This document shows positions 1 to 7,430 of a stretch of DNA of 23,592 nt, piece by piece (within the stretch, counting starts at the first letter, position 1; every line of letters begins with the position of its first letter). Position numbers and translations under genes: made by a program. The notes beneath the pieces are model-generated. The model had not been told where the DNA came from, ran no database searches, and saw only the letters and a program-made list of their open reading frames with translations. Source of the DNA: Gemmatimonadales bacterium UBA4456 (lineage in GTDB: Bacteria; Gemmatimonadota; Gemmatimonadetes; Longimicrobiales; Gaopeijiaceae); the NCBI GenBank assembly GCA_002390225.1, contig DGOW01000059.1, positions 1 through 23,592 of the forward strand, given 5' to 3'.

Positions 1-667
1 AGGTAAATCCGTTCACGGTCCGAACGTCCTCGAACCGTAGCAGGTTCCAGTTCGTTCGATTCTCTTCCTTGTAGGCGACCTGTACGGGCCAGGTGCGATC
101 CTTCTCGAACCAATACTGCCAGCTGTCTCCGTCATGTAGCCCTACGCCTTCTCCGAAGCTGACTCCAACCACCTGTCGCCCCTGATCATCCACGCCGCGG
201 TCATGCAGGTTCACGCCGGGGTCGCTCAACTTGAACGGAAGCCCGATCCAGTAGTGGACGTCGCCGGCGACATACAGGACCTCGTCGTAGTCCTTGTCAC
301 CCGGCACCAGTGCCTCGCCGTTATAGCGGGCCCACACGGTCTCTCCGTCCCAACCGTGTGCGATGAAATCGTTGCCCTCCCAACGCTCGATCCGCGCGAG
401 GTCTCCGCCATCAGTTTTCGCTATGGTCACGTAGCGGGGTCGAGTCCGGCGCAGACGACCCGTTTCCGTGTCATAGATCTCTGTGGTGAGTGTGTATCGA
501 GCTGTCTCTAGCGGCCAGTAGGCTTCGAGCCCGCCGAGCGCATCAATCCAGGTCGTGACGAGCTCCTCGGGGGTCGCCATCGAAGAGTAGCTTCGGTCGG
601 CAGCTAAGACGCCGGCAGCGAGAATCAAGGAAGTCGCGACAGCGGCGCTGACGGCGCGTCGATTCAT
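1..667 (-). CDS. Secreted hypothetical protein, DUF6503-like, N-terminal part
   Basis: An open frame runs from an ATG at 667 to the left window edge, about 222 codons, so the C-terminus is missing. The start is preceded on the minus strand by GGAGTG about 7 nt upstream, which supports it. Residues 1-27 (MNRRAVSAAVATSLILAAGV...) look like a Sec signal peptide, so the product is exported to the periplasm or outer membrane. The mature part has no catalytic motif I can name. A stretch reading LPFKLSDPGV followed by VGVSFGEGVG resembles, from memory, the DUF6503 family of Bacteroidota and related groups, secreted proteins of about 240 residues with no known function. It is divergent from the FKBP lipoprotein gene on its right. 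The family label is tentative; the presence of a real gene is well supported by continuous, compositionally normal coding sequence. Confidence 0.75.
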   Translation of the reverse strand, partial: MNRRAVSAAVATSLILAAGVLAADRSYSSMATPEELVTTWIDALGGLEAYWPLETARYTLTTEIYDTETGRLRRTRPRYVTIAKTDGGDLARIERWEGNDFIAHGWDGETVWARYNGEALVPGDKDYDEVLYVAGDVHYWIGLPFKLSDPGVNLHDRGVDDQGRQVVGVSFGEGVGLHDGDSWQYWFEKDRTWPVQVAYKEENRTNWNLLRFEDVRTVNGFT

Positions 668-852
668 GTGTCCACTCCATGAGCAGGAAATTCGGTCAGA
701 AGACCGAGTACACGAGTATGCCGTCTTGCTCTCGTGCGCGACCCCTAGATAGTGTCCGGGTTCGATCTCCTTCAAACGATATGAACACACATGGATGCGT
801 TTCCTGCTCTCCTGCGCCGCAACAGAGAGATCGGCTTCGAGCGGCTCCGCAC

Positions 853-1335
853 GTGAAACGGTCTTGGATATGGGTCCCGCTGGTGATGGCTAGCGCACTC
901 GAAGGCTGTAGCGGGAGCGCTGGCTTGCCCGAGGTTGCCTTACCTCCCAGTGATCCGACCGAGCTCTTCTTCGCTCCGGATCTCGAGGTTGATCTGTCCG
1001 ACTTCGAATCCACCTCGTCCGGGCTGTATGTTCAGGATGTTTCGATCGGTGACGGCCCGGTCGCACGTCGGACCAGTCGAGTCTGGATCGAGTATATCGG
1101 GTGGCTTCCCGACGGGACCGTCTTCGATGGAAATCTGGGTGGCGAACCGTATGCGATCCGCTTGGGCGGCAACGAGGTCATCCGAGGATGGAACGAGGGC
1201 ATCATGGGCATGCGCCGGGGAGGTGTCCGGCGGCTGGTCGTGCGTCCGAGACTTGCCTATGGCTCGTCGCGTCGAGGGCGCATCCCCGCAGGCTCAACCC
1301 TGGTCTTCCACATCGAGCTTGTCGACGTCGACTAA
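853..1335 (+). CDS. FKBP-type peptidyl-prolyl cis-trans isomerase, lipoprotein
   Basis: Encodes about 160 residues from a GTG start at 853. I chose it because it puts KRSWIWVPLVMASALEGC at the N-terminus: a short basic region, a hydrophobic stretch and a lipobox-like LEGC with the lipidated Cys at residue 19. An in-frame ATG at 679 would give a long N-terminus unlike any signal. Residues about 55-160 form a single FKBP domain: the aromatic pocket residues are visible in VWIEYIG, the TVFDG aspartate, VIRGWNEGIMGM, LAYG and the closing IPAGSTLVFHIELVDV. FKBPs isomerise X-Pro bonds; here the enzyme would act as a periplasmic folding helper tethered to a membrane. The Glu at the -2 lipobox position is not typical, so lipidation is probable rather than certain. 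It converges on the glutamine amidotransferase gene with a 39-nt gap. Confidence 0.87.
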   Translation: MKRSWIWVPLVMASALEGCSGSAGLPEVALPPSDPTELFFAPDLEVDLSDFESTSSGLYVQDVSIGDGPVARRTSRVWIEYIGWLPDGTVFDGNLGGEPYAIRLGGNEVIRGWNEGIMGMRRGGVRRLVVRPRLAYGSSRRGRIPAGSTLVFHIELVDVD

Positions 1336-1374
1336 ACGCGCACGTCGATGCCGAGGGTGCGATGTGTGGTTTCG

Positions 1375-2154
1375 TCAGTCCAGGAAGATCGGCTTGGCCT
1401 CACTGCTCCCGTCGGCACGAATGATGACAGAACTGTGCCCATCGACTGCAGACCAGACGGTACCGGAGGACGGTGCTTCCGAGGCGATCACGGTACCCCC
1501 GCCCGCAAAAGAGGGACGCTCTGCCAAGTAGAGGGAGTTCGTCTCCTTGGCCGAGCCCGTACGAAGGGCGACGATCGAATCGCTGTCGCTCATGACCATG
1601 TTCAGCTGTGCTTCTTCTCGGCCGACCCGTGCCCTTATCCGAGATGCCACGTCCGTAAGTCCCTCGAGGATCGAGGCACCCTCACGGATCTGGGCGAGGG
1701 CAAGCAGGAAGAGTGTCTCGGAGTCGGAAGAGCCGGCGAGCGCCGCGTACAGATCATCTGGCAGGTCGGCACGAAGCGCCCGCATATGCGATCGCCGGAA
1801 GTCCGGAACGAAGCCGTTCAGGACGAAGCACCAGCGATCATGCACGAGGGGGAGCAGGCTTGATCGGTCGACGGGGATGCCGGCCGTGCCATTGCGAAGT
1901 GCTGCGATCACGCATCCGGACTCGATGACCCCAAGCGTGCGCTCTAGTCCTTCGTCGTACCAGATGGGACGAGCCTCGGCGATGCGGCCCGGCCGATCGC
2001 CCTCATACCACACCACGCCATAGCCGTCTGCGTTCACTGATCCCGAGAGAAGCTCGCGCGGCTGCCAGCTCTGCTTGTAGAGAGAGTGATCTCCGCCGAA
2101 GACGAGGGGCGCGAGCCGCTGAGGTGCTCCGATGTATGCGAGCAGGCGGCACAC
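1375..2154 (-). CDS. Class II glutamine amidotransferase, EgtC-like
   Basis: About 259 residues. A GTG at 2154 is the right start because it gives V/M-C-R-L-L-A-Y: class II (Ntn) amidotransferases need Cys at position 2 as N-terminal nucleophile after Met removal, and the longer frame would bury it. The sequence then follows the EgtC pattern: NADGYGVVWY, an IAALRNGTAG segment and VLNGFV where the family has the oxyanion Asn-Gly. EgtC removes the gamma-glutamyl group of the hercynylcysteine sulfoxide intermediate in ergothioneine synthesis, but no egtB, egtD or egtA is in the window, so this may be a related hydrolase acting on another gamma-glutamyl amide. It starts 1 nt after the stop of the upstream dehydratase, so the two are almost surely co-transcribed and translationally coupled. 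Family call secure, substrate unknown. Confidence 0.85.
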   Translation of the reverse strand: MCRLLAYIGAPQRLAPLVFGGDHSLYKQSWQPRELLSGSVNADGYGVVWYEGDRPGRIAEARPIWYDEGLERTLGVIESGCVIAALRNGTAGIPVDRSSLLPLVHDRWCFVLNGFVPDFRRSHMRALRADLPDDLYAALAGSSDSETLFLLALAQIREGASILEGLTDVASRIRARVGREEAQLNMVMSDSDSIVALRTGSAKETNSLYLAERPSFAGGGTVIASEAPSSGTVWSAVDGHSSVIIRADGSSEAKPIFLD

Positions 2155-2155
2155 G

Positions 2156-3130
2156 TCAGCGCGCCTCACCCTGAATGAGGCGAGCCAATTGAGGAAGGTC
2201 GGCATTCCCTCCACTGATCACGATCACGACAGGCCGGCTTGGATCAACGTCGACACGACCCTCCATGAGCGCAGCGAGTCCGGCTGCTCCAGATGGCTCT
2301 GCCAGGAGCTTCGTTCGCTCGAGCAGCGTCGTCATTGCCTGAACGATCTCCGCGTCATCGACCAATACGACCCCACGCGCGTGCTCGGAGAGTATCTCGT
2401 GGTTCAGCACCCCAGCCATTGGAGGCCCAAGTCCGTCGGCGACCGTGTCGACCGTCTCGAGGTGCACCGCGTGGCCAACCTCCAGGGACTGGTGCATCGC
2501 GGCGGCCCCCGTGGGTTCGACCCCCCATATGTCGACGCTGGCCCCGGAGAGCGTGGCGGCTGCCGCAATGGACGACGATAGACCTCCTCCGCCCACGGGG
2601 ACAAGGATCGTTCCGACCTCGGGCAGGTCTTCCAGGATCTCCAGCCCGCAGGATGCGTGTCCAGCCACCACCTCCGGATCGTCGAATGGGTGGACGAAGG
2701 TGAGTCCCCGCTCGGTACTCACCTCGCGGACCTTCGCGAACGCAGCTGTCGCATCTCCGTGCAGTATGACCTCGGCCCCGTAATCTAGGCTTGCCCGCAC
2801 CTTCGTCGGTGACGCATGCTCCGTCATGACCACGGTCGAAGAGACGCCAGCTGCGGAGGCCGCCCATGCGACCGCCTGGGCATGGTTCCCGGCCGATATC
2901 GTCGAGACGCCGCGGGCCCGCTCCTCGTCGGAGAGTGTGAGGAGGCGGTTCAGCGCCCCTCGAACTTTGAAGGCTCCTGTTTTCTGGAGATTCTCACACT
3001 TGAGCCAGATCGGCGCGCCCAGCCAGTCTGACAGCGTCCGGGACGGCAGGAGGGGGGTGCGATGCACCGTGCCCGCAATGCGTCTGCGCGCCTTGACGAG
3101 GCGGTCGAGCGTCAGGTCGGCAACGTTCAT
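2156..3130 (-). CDS. PLP-dependent threonine/serine dehydratase (short form)
   Basis: 324 residues from ATG 3130 (MNVADLTLDR...). A fold-type II PLP enzyme: the Schiff-base lysine is K55 in KTGAFKVRGA, the substrate-loop SAGNHAQAVA follows, and the phosphate-binding glycine loop is VPVGGGGLSS. The C-terminal serine pocket region PSGAAGLAAL and VVIVISGGNAD are also present. It has no C-terminal ACT regulatory domain, so it resembles the short catabolic TdcB/serine-racemase-type group rather than feedback-inhibited biosynthetic IlvA. Likely reaction: L-threonine to 2-oxobutyrate and ammonia, or L-serine to pyruvate; racemase activity cannot be excluded from sequence. No clear Shine-Dalgarno precedes the ATG. 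It leads a two-gene unit with the EgtC-like amidotransferase and is divergent from the TonB receptor, sharing a 170-nt promoter region. Confidence 0.88.
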   Translation of the reverse strand: MNVADLTLDRLVKARRRIAGTVHRTPLLPSRTLSDWLGAPIWLKCENLQKTGAFKVRGALNRLLTLSDEERARGVSTISAGNHAQAVAWAASAAGVSSTVVMTEHASPTKVRASLDYGAEVILHGDATAAFAKVREVSTERGLTFVHPFDDPEVVAGHASCGLEILEDLPEVGTILVPVGGGGLSSSIAAAATLSGASVDIWGVEPTGAAAMHQSLEVGHAVHLETVDTVADGLGPPMAGVLNHEILSEHARGVVLVDDAEIVQAMTTLLERTKLLAEPSGAAGLAALMEGRVDVDPSRPVVIVISGGNADLPQLARLIQGEAR

Positions 3131-3215
3131 AGGTGGAGAATGGGGCAGGGGTCGGTCATGGGCCAGAGCCGGACTGGAACCATCTCGTGACCCACAGACA
3201 CGGTAACAAAAGTTA

Positions 3216-3245
3216 TTGCGGCTGAATGGCTTCGGGCGGTACAAT
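3216..3245 (+). promoter_or_regulatory. Candidate promoter of the TonB-dependent receptor
   Basis: TTGCGG (3216-3221) and TACAAT (3240-3245) are separated by 18 nt, a plausible sigma70-type pair. Transcription would begin near 3252, so translation must start downstream at 3301. This agrees with the signal peptide and argues against the in-frame ATG at 3226. Prediction by eye only. Confidence 0.45.
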
Positions 3246-3300
3246 GCGACTGATGATGGCGTCCCTCTTGTCCATTCAATCCGCCGCGCGGGGTCCGTAC

Positions 3301-6105
3301 ATGCGCTTTGATCGCGTTGGGCTTTTTGCCCTGATTCTCTCTCTCTCCGTCTTCGGTCTGTCGACTCCTCTTGTCGCGCAGCAGGGCTCGCTGACGGGGA
3401 TTGTGACGGACACGGAGTTCGGTGTCCCTGTCGCCCAGGTGCGAGTGCAGGTCCTCGGTGGGTCCGGCGTGGAGACCCTCTCCAACGACGAAGGCCGATA
3501 CACCTTCCAGCTGCCTCCCGGCTCCTATTCGCTGGTGTTCGAGGTCGTTGGCTATCGGGCTGCACGCGCGGACAACATCCGTGTGTCTCCAGGGGAGAGC
3601 ACCAGCTTCGACATGATGCTGCAGTCGACAGCGTTCGCGCTTGATCCGCTTATCGTGACCGCCGGCCGGACCCGGCTTGGGGAAAAGGAAACGGAGGCCG
3701 CCGCGACCTCGATGAGCATCAGTTCGATCGAGATCGAAGAGCGGCCGGCTGCTTCCTTCCTGGAGCACCTTCGCTCGGCTCCCGGTGTCGACATCATTAC
3801 CTACGGCATTCAGGGTGGGAACGTCACCCTTCGCGGCTTCAACAACATCTTCTCCGGTGGGCTCCACATGCTCACCGACAACCGGCTCGCAGGTGTGCCC
3901 TCTCTCCGGGTGAACTTGATGCACTTCATTCCGTCCAACGAGGCGGACGTCGATCGGATGGAGGTGGTTCTCGGGCCTGGCTCTGCGCTCTACGGGCCGA
4001 ACACGGCGAACGGTGTCGTGCATATCATCACGAAGTCTCCTCTTGAGTCTCAGGGGACGTCGGTGACGCTGGGTGCTGGACAGCGTTCGGTGTTGCAGGG
4101 TTCGTTCCGGTCGGCCTTCAAGCTCGCTGACAACTTCGGCGTCAAGGTCTCGGGCCAGGCTCTGACTGGGAATGAGTGGGAGTACGACGATCCCACCGAG
4201 CTCGCTAACCGGGCCGCAGCGGATGCAAGTCCCGCGCTGTGTCTCGGTGATAAGGTCATCCGAGGCTTCTCGGAAGCCGAGGCTCAAATCGCTTGCAATC
4301 GTCTGGGTCAGCGTGACTACGACATCGAGCGGTTCGGCCTCGAGGCGCGCGCAGACTGGCAGTTCGCAGACAACGGGACCTTCATCGGTACGTATGGACG
4401 TAATCAATCGTCAGGTGTCGAACTCACCGGACTCGGGGCAGGACAGACGCAGGACTGGGTGTACCAGTTTTATCAGGGTCGAGTCAGCTACGATCGCTTT
4501 TTCGCCCAAGCTTACCTGAACTCGAGCGATGCCGGGTCCAGCTTCCTGCTGAACAACGGTGTGCCGCTCGTGGATCGGTCCAAGCTCTGGGTCGCCCAGG
4601 CTCAGCATGGATTCGATCTGTGGGATGGACGTCAGGACTTCACCTACGGCTTCGACTACTTCGGTACCCGGCCTGACACCGATGGGAAAGTCAACGGTCA
4701 GTATGAAGACTCGGACGAGATGGACGAGTGGGGCGCCTATGTACAGTCGAAGACGGCGCTCACTCCTGACATCGACTTCGTGCTCGCTGCTCGAATGGAC
4801 AGTCACTCCATTCTGCCCGACAACGTCTTTTCGCCGAGGGCCGCGCTCATCCTGAAGACGGGACAGGATAAGGCTCTCAGGTTCACCTACAACCAGGCGT
4901 ACTCCTCGCCCTCCAGCCTGAATTACTTCCTGGATATCTCCAACGGTTTCGCGCCTGGCCTGTCCGCTCTGGGTTTCGGCCTGCGTGCGTACGGGACCGG
5001 CCGCGACGGCTGGTCGGTCATCAATGAAGACGGCACGGTGACGGGTTTCCGCTCTCCGTTCAATGCGGATCGGAGCCAGGTGCTCCCGATCCAGGCCGCG
5101 ACGGCATTCTGGCCTGCGGCGATCGGGGTACTGCAGGCGCAGGTAGCCGGAGGCGCTCTGCCGGCCTCACTCGCCCCGTTGCTGACTGCGCTTGGAGGGC
5201 TCTCGCCGACAGCCGCTGATATCGGAAGCATGCTGGTCAATCCGATCTCAGGCGACATGGCCCCGTCATCGGCTGCGTCGTCACTCATCCGTCCGATCGA
5301 GACGATGCAGGAGAGCAACACCGAAACCTTCGAAATCGGCTGGACCGGAATCATCGAGGACCGCGTGAAGATCACGGCGGATTTGTACTACTCGAAGCTG
5401 AACAACTTCGTCTCGCCTTTGCTTCTGCAGACACCGCTGGTCACGTTCAGAGGTCAGGACATCGCGAACTACATCACCGTGCCGGTCGTGACGGCACTCA
5501 CACAGGCCTTCATTGCAGGTGGTCTGGATCCCGAGACGGCTGCTGCCCAGGCGCAGGCCCAGGCGGCGACGGTGATTCCTCAGTTGGCGGGGGGTCTAGC
5601 GGCGGTCCCAGTCGGCGTCGTCTCGTCGTCCGAGTTCAGCCCTGGCTCTGACCTGATCGTGTCGTACCGGTCGGTGGGTGATCTGAGCCTCTTTGGGAGC
5701 GACTTTGCCATGCAGTGGTTCCTGACCGATCAATGGACGCTTGGCGGGACCTATTCGTGGGTGTCGAAGGAACAGTTCCCCGTACTTGGGAGCAATCCGA
5801 TCTCGCTGAATGCGCCACGCCAGAAGGGGACGGTGAGCATGGCGTACCGGGACGTCGCTGCGGGCTTCAACGCCTCGGCGCGCCTGAGGTTCAACAGCTC
5901 GTTCTCTGCAAACTCCGCCGGCTTCGCAGGTGAGGTTCCGTCGTCAAACGTTGTCGACGTCGGTCTGGGCTACCAGGTGCCGAGCACGCGTGCGACCCTG
6001 CAGCTTGCCGTGCAGAATGTGTTCGATTCGGAAAACTTCGCGTTCGTGGGTGTGCCGAGCATCGGCCGCTATGGAATGGTCAAGGTGAAGTACGACCTCT
6101 TCTAG
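3301..6105 (+). CDS. TonB-dependent receptor with N-terminal carboxypeptidase-regulatory-like domain
   Basis: 934 residues from ATG 3301. Residues 1-26 (MRFDRVGLFALILSL...PLVA) are a signal peptide. Residues about 29-108 form a CarboxypepD_reg beta-sandwich (GSLTGIVTD, DEGRYTFQLPPGSYSLVF, VGYRAA). LDPLIVTAGR resembles a TonB box. Residues about 116-245 form the plug, with RSAPGVDI, NVTLRGF and VLGPGSALYGPNTANGVVHIITKSP. The rest is a 22-strand-type beta-barrel ending in the aromatic terminus KYDLF expected for BAM-dependent outer-membrane insertion. It would import a ligand across the outer membrane using TonB/ExbBD; the ligand is not predictable, and no SusD-like partner is next to it. Two Ala-rich segments (about 5083-5250 and 5485-5625) interrupt the barrel and are probably surface loops. 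An in-frame ATG at 3226 was rejected. It is monocistronic by appearance, with a hairpin at 6131-6165. Confidence 0.92.
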   Translation: MRFDRVGLFALILSLSVFGLSTPLVAQQGSLTGIVTDTEFGVPVAQVRVQVLGGSGVETLSNDEGRYTFQLPPGSYSLVFEVVGYRAARADNIRVSPGESTSFDMMLQSTAFALDPLIVTAGRTRLGEKETEAAATSMSISSIEIEERPAASFLEHLRSAPGVDIITYGIQGGNVTLRGFNNIFSGGLHMLTDNRLAGVPSLRVNLMHFIPSNEADVDRMEVVLGPGSALYGPNTANGVVHIITKSPLESQGTSVTLGAGQRSVLQGSFRSAFKLADNFGVKVSGQALTGNEWEYDDPTELANRAAADASPALCLGDKVIRGFSEAEAQIACNRLGQRDYDIERFGLEARADWQFADNGTFIGTYGRNQSSGVELTGLGAGQTQDWVYQFYQGRVSYDRFFAQAYLNSSDAGSSFLLNNGVPLVDRSKLWVAQAQHGFDLWDGRQDFTYGFDYFGTRPDTDGKVNGQYEDSDEMDEWGAYVQSKTALTPDIDFVLAARMDSHSILPDNVFSPRAALILKTGQDKALRFTYNQAYSSPSSLNYFLDISNGFAPGLSALGFGLRAYGTGRDGWSVINEDGTVTGFRSPFNADRSQVLPIQAATAFWPAAIGVLQAQVAGGALPASLAPLLTALGGLSPTAADIGSMLVNPISGDMAPSSAASSLIRPIETMQESNTETFEIGWTGIIEDRVKITADLYYSKLNNFVSPLLLQTPLVTFRGQDIANYITVPVVTALTQAFIAGGLDPETAAAQAQAQAATVIPQLAGGLAAVPVGVVSSSEFSPGSDLIVSYRSVGDLSLFGSDFAMQWFLTDQWTLGGTYSWVSKEQFPVLGSNPISLNAPRQKGTVSMAYRDVAAGFNASARLRFNSSFSANSAGFAGEVPSSNVVDVGLGYQVPSTRATLQLAVQNVFDSENFAFVGVPSIGRYGMVKVKYDLF

Positions 6106-6130
6106 CTTCATGACCTGCGACTTGAGTGTG

Positions 6131-6165
6131 ACAAGGCCCGGACGGTTACGCCGTCCGGGCCTTGT
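6131..6165. terminator. Strong stem-loop after the TonB receptor
   Basis: A perfect 15-bp inverted repeat (ACAAGGCCCGGACGG at 6131-6145 and its reverse complement at 6151-6165) with a 5-nt TTACG loop sits 25 nt past the receptor stop. There is no T tract, so it may act as an mRNA 3'-end stabiliser or factor-assisted terminator rather than a classic intrinsic one. Confidence 0.75.
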
Positions 6166-6241
6166 GATTGCCTGAGAACCCAGGCTGATGTGTGCATCAG
6201 TCTTCAACACGGAAATGACTGAAGGGGGGCGCTCGATTACG

Positions 6242-6685
6242 ATGAGCGATTCGATTTCGCAGGTAAAATTACGCTGCGGCTTCTGCCTCGAGCTGAACAC
6301 GGTTGACCTTGCGCGAGCGGGTGGCCGGCCGGTCTGCAGTGAGTGCAGTAAGCCGATCCTGCTGGATCGTCCGGTCAAGGTGAGTCAGGATGACTTCGAG
6401 CAGACCGTCTTACAGTCCGATATACCGGTCCTGGTGGATTTCTATGCCGACTGGTGCGCTCCCTGCAAGATGGTCGCGCCGCTCATCGACGAGCTCGCCC
6501 ATCAGCACATCGGTGCGATGCTGGTCGTGAAGGTCGATACGGATCGTGCCCCGGACGTGGCGATGAAGTACGAGATCCGCAGCATCCCCACGCTGATCAT
6601 CTTCCAGAAGGGTGACGAAATCGAGCGTTCGCTCGGGTTTGAGCCGGAGCGGGTGCGCGACCTCGTAGAGAAGGCTGTCGCGTGA
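6242..6685 (+). CDS. trxC: Thioredoxin 2-type protein with N-terminal zinc ribbon
   Basis: 147 residues from ATG 6242, preceded by a GGGGGG run about 12 nt upstream; an in-frame ATG at 6188 would add 18 residues of no recognised character. Residues 12-35 are a zinc ribbon with two CxxC pairs (C12-C15, C32-C35), the hallmark of thioredoxin 2. The thioredoxin fold follows, with active site W71-C72-A-P-C75-K and the cis-proline segment SIPTLIIF. The usual motif is WCGPC; Gly to Ala here is a mild variant that may shift redox potential. Acts in the cytoplasm as a disulfide reductase. The stop overlaps the argR start by 4 nt (GTGA), so the two are co-translated. Confidence 0.92.
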   Translation: MSDSISQVKLRCGFCLELNTVDLARAGGRPVCSECSKPILLDRPVKVSQDDFEQTVLQSDIPVLVDFYADWCAPCKMVAPLIDELAHQHIGAMLVVKVDTDRAPDVAMKYEIRSIPTLIIFQKGDEIERSLGFEPERVRDLVEKAVA

Positions 6686-7134
6686 GCAAGCGAGATCGAC
6701 AGAGGGAAATTCTGACCGTCATCCAGAAGAACCGGGTGACGAGTCAGGAGACCCTGAGGGAACTGCTGAATGACCGTGGCATCGAGGTCACCCAGGCGAC
6801 ACTGTCGCGCGACATGCGGGAACTCAGGCTTGTGAAGGCTCCGGGCGCCGACGGGGTCGGCTTCTACTCTTCACCGGAAGAGTGGGACCACACGCCGGCT
6901 CTGGGATCTCTTTTGCCGACGCTCTTCCACAGTGCCGACGGTGTGGATCATCTGCTGGTCGTGCGCACAATGAAGGGTGGGGCGCAGACCGTTGCAGCCG
7001 GGATCGACTGGGAGGAATGGTCCGAAGTCCTCGGCACGCTCGCTGGGGATGATACGATCCTCATCATTCTCAGGGATCCATCGAAGCTGGATGCGGTCAG
7101 GGAACGGCTCGAGCGGATGGCTCGCCCCGCCTGA
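6682..7134 (+). CDS. argR: Arginine repressor ArgR
   Basis: 150 residues from a GTG that overlaps the trxC stop. Residues 1-65 are the ArgR winged helix (RDRQREILTVIQKNRVTSQ, TQATLSRDMRELRLVK). Residues about 80-150 are the oligomerisation and arginine-binding domain, with the diagnostic GTLAGDDTILIILRD loop, where the paired aspartates contact arginine. ArgR hexamers bind 18-bp ARG boxes when arginine is plentiful and repress arginine biosynthesis. Its likely target is visible immediately downstream: tandem ARG boxes over the argG promoter at 7245-7283. The trxC-argR pairing is uncommon as far as I know. Function highly supported by both sequence and context. Confidence 0.95.
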   Translation: MSKRDRQREILTVIQKNRVTSQETLRELLNDRGIEVTQATLSRDMRELRLVKAPGADGVGFYSSPEEWDHTPALGSLLPTLFHSADGVDHLLVVRTMKGGAQTVAAGIDWEEWSEVLGTLAGDDTILIILRDPSKLDAVRERLERMARPA

Positions 7135-7226
7135 GTTCGGTGGAGCAATCGATCAACCGGTTTCACCGAGTTGTTTTTGGTCGGATACCCATGCCCACCC
7201 CACGCCCTCATGATGCACACGAGGCG

Positions 7227-7256
7227 TTGACACTTCGCGACCGTAATGCATATTTA
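7227..7256 (+). promoter_or_regulatory. argGH promoter
   Basis: A consensus -35 TTGACA (7227-7232) lies 18 nt before a -10-like TATTTA (7251-7256), or 17 nt before ATATTT. It is the only convincing promoter between argR and argG and is overlapped by the first ARG box, as expected for ArgR repression. The leader from a start near 7263 would be about 170 nt. Confidence 0.65.
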
Positions 7257-7283
7257 TGCTTGGTTACTGAATTAACAAGCACC
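7245..7283. promoter_or_regulatory. Tandem ARG boxes (ArgR operator)
   Basis: Box 1 (7245-7262, AATGCATATTTATGCTTG) fits the ARG box form (NATGAATWWWWATKCANG) with few differences and contains the dyad GCATA-TT-TATGC. After a 3-nt spacer, box 2 (7266-7283, ACTGAATTAACAAGCACC) keeps TGAAT and part of the right half. Two 18-bp boxes with a 3-bp spacer is the known arrangement for hexameric ArgR. Box 1 overlaps the argG -10 element. Box 2 is the weaker match. Confidence 0.7.
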
Positions 7284-7312
7284 AAGATTGAAAGGGGACC
7301 GGGGGCGGAAGC

Positions 7313-7381
7313 GAGGGGCAACAGGCCCTCCGGCGCGTTGGCGGGACGCGACCGGGCTTTCGACCCCGGGCCTCTTTTTTT
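7313..7381 (+). terminator. Terminator-like leader structure before argG, possible attenuator
   Basis: AGGCCC (7323-7328) can pair with GGGCCT (7368-7373), which runs straight into C plus seven T (7375-7381). Inside lies a second stem, CGCGT/ACGCG (7334-7338, 7346-7350). A competing upstream stem GAGGG/CCCTC (7313-7317, 7326-7330) uses the same CCC, so the two outer pairings exclude each other. It lies after the argG promoter and about 50 nt before the argG start, so it would end transcription within the leader unless prevented. It could instead mainly stop read-through from argR if a second promoter lies after 7381. Confidence 0.55.
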
Positions 7382-7430
7382 ACACATGCACCGGGAAGAG
7401 CTCCGGTCAGCCTGACGGGGGGAGGAAGGC

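Noticed and set aside
679..852. N-terminal extension of the FKBP protein from ATG 679
   Set aside because: The extension is low-quality, basic and unlike a signal, whereas GTG 853 begins a lipoprotein-type signal.
3127..4407. 426-codon open frame on the minus strand over the TonB receptor
   Set aside because: No family motifs; it is antisense to a clearly coding receptor and arises from high GC with few stop codons.
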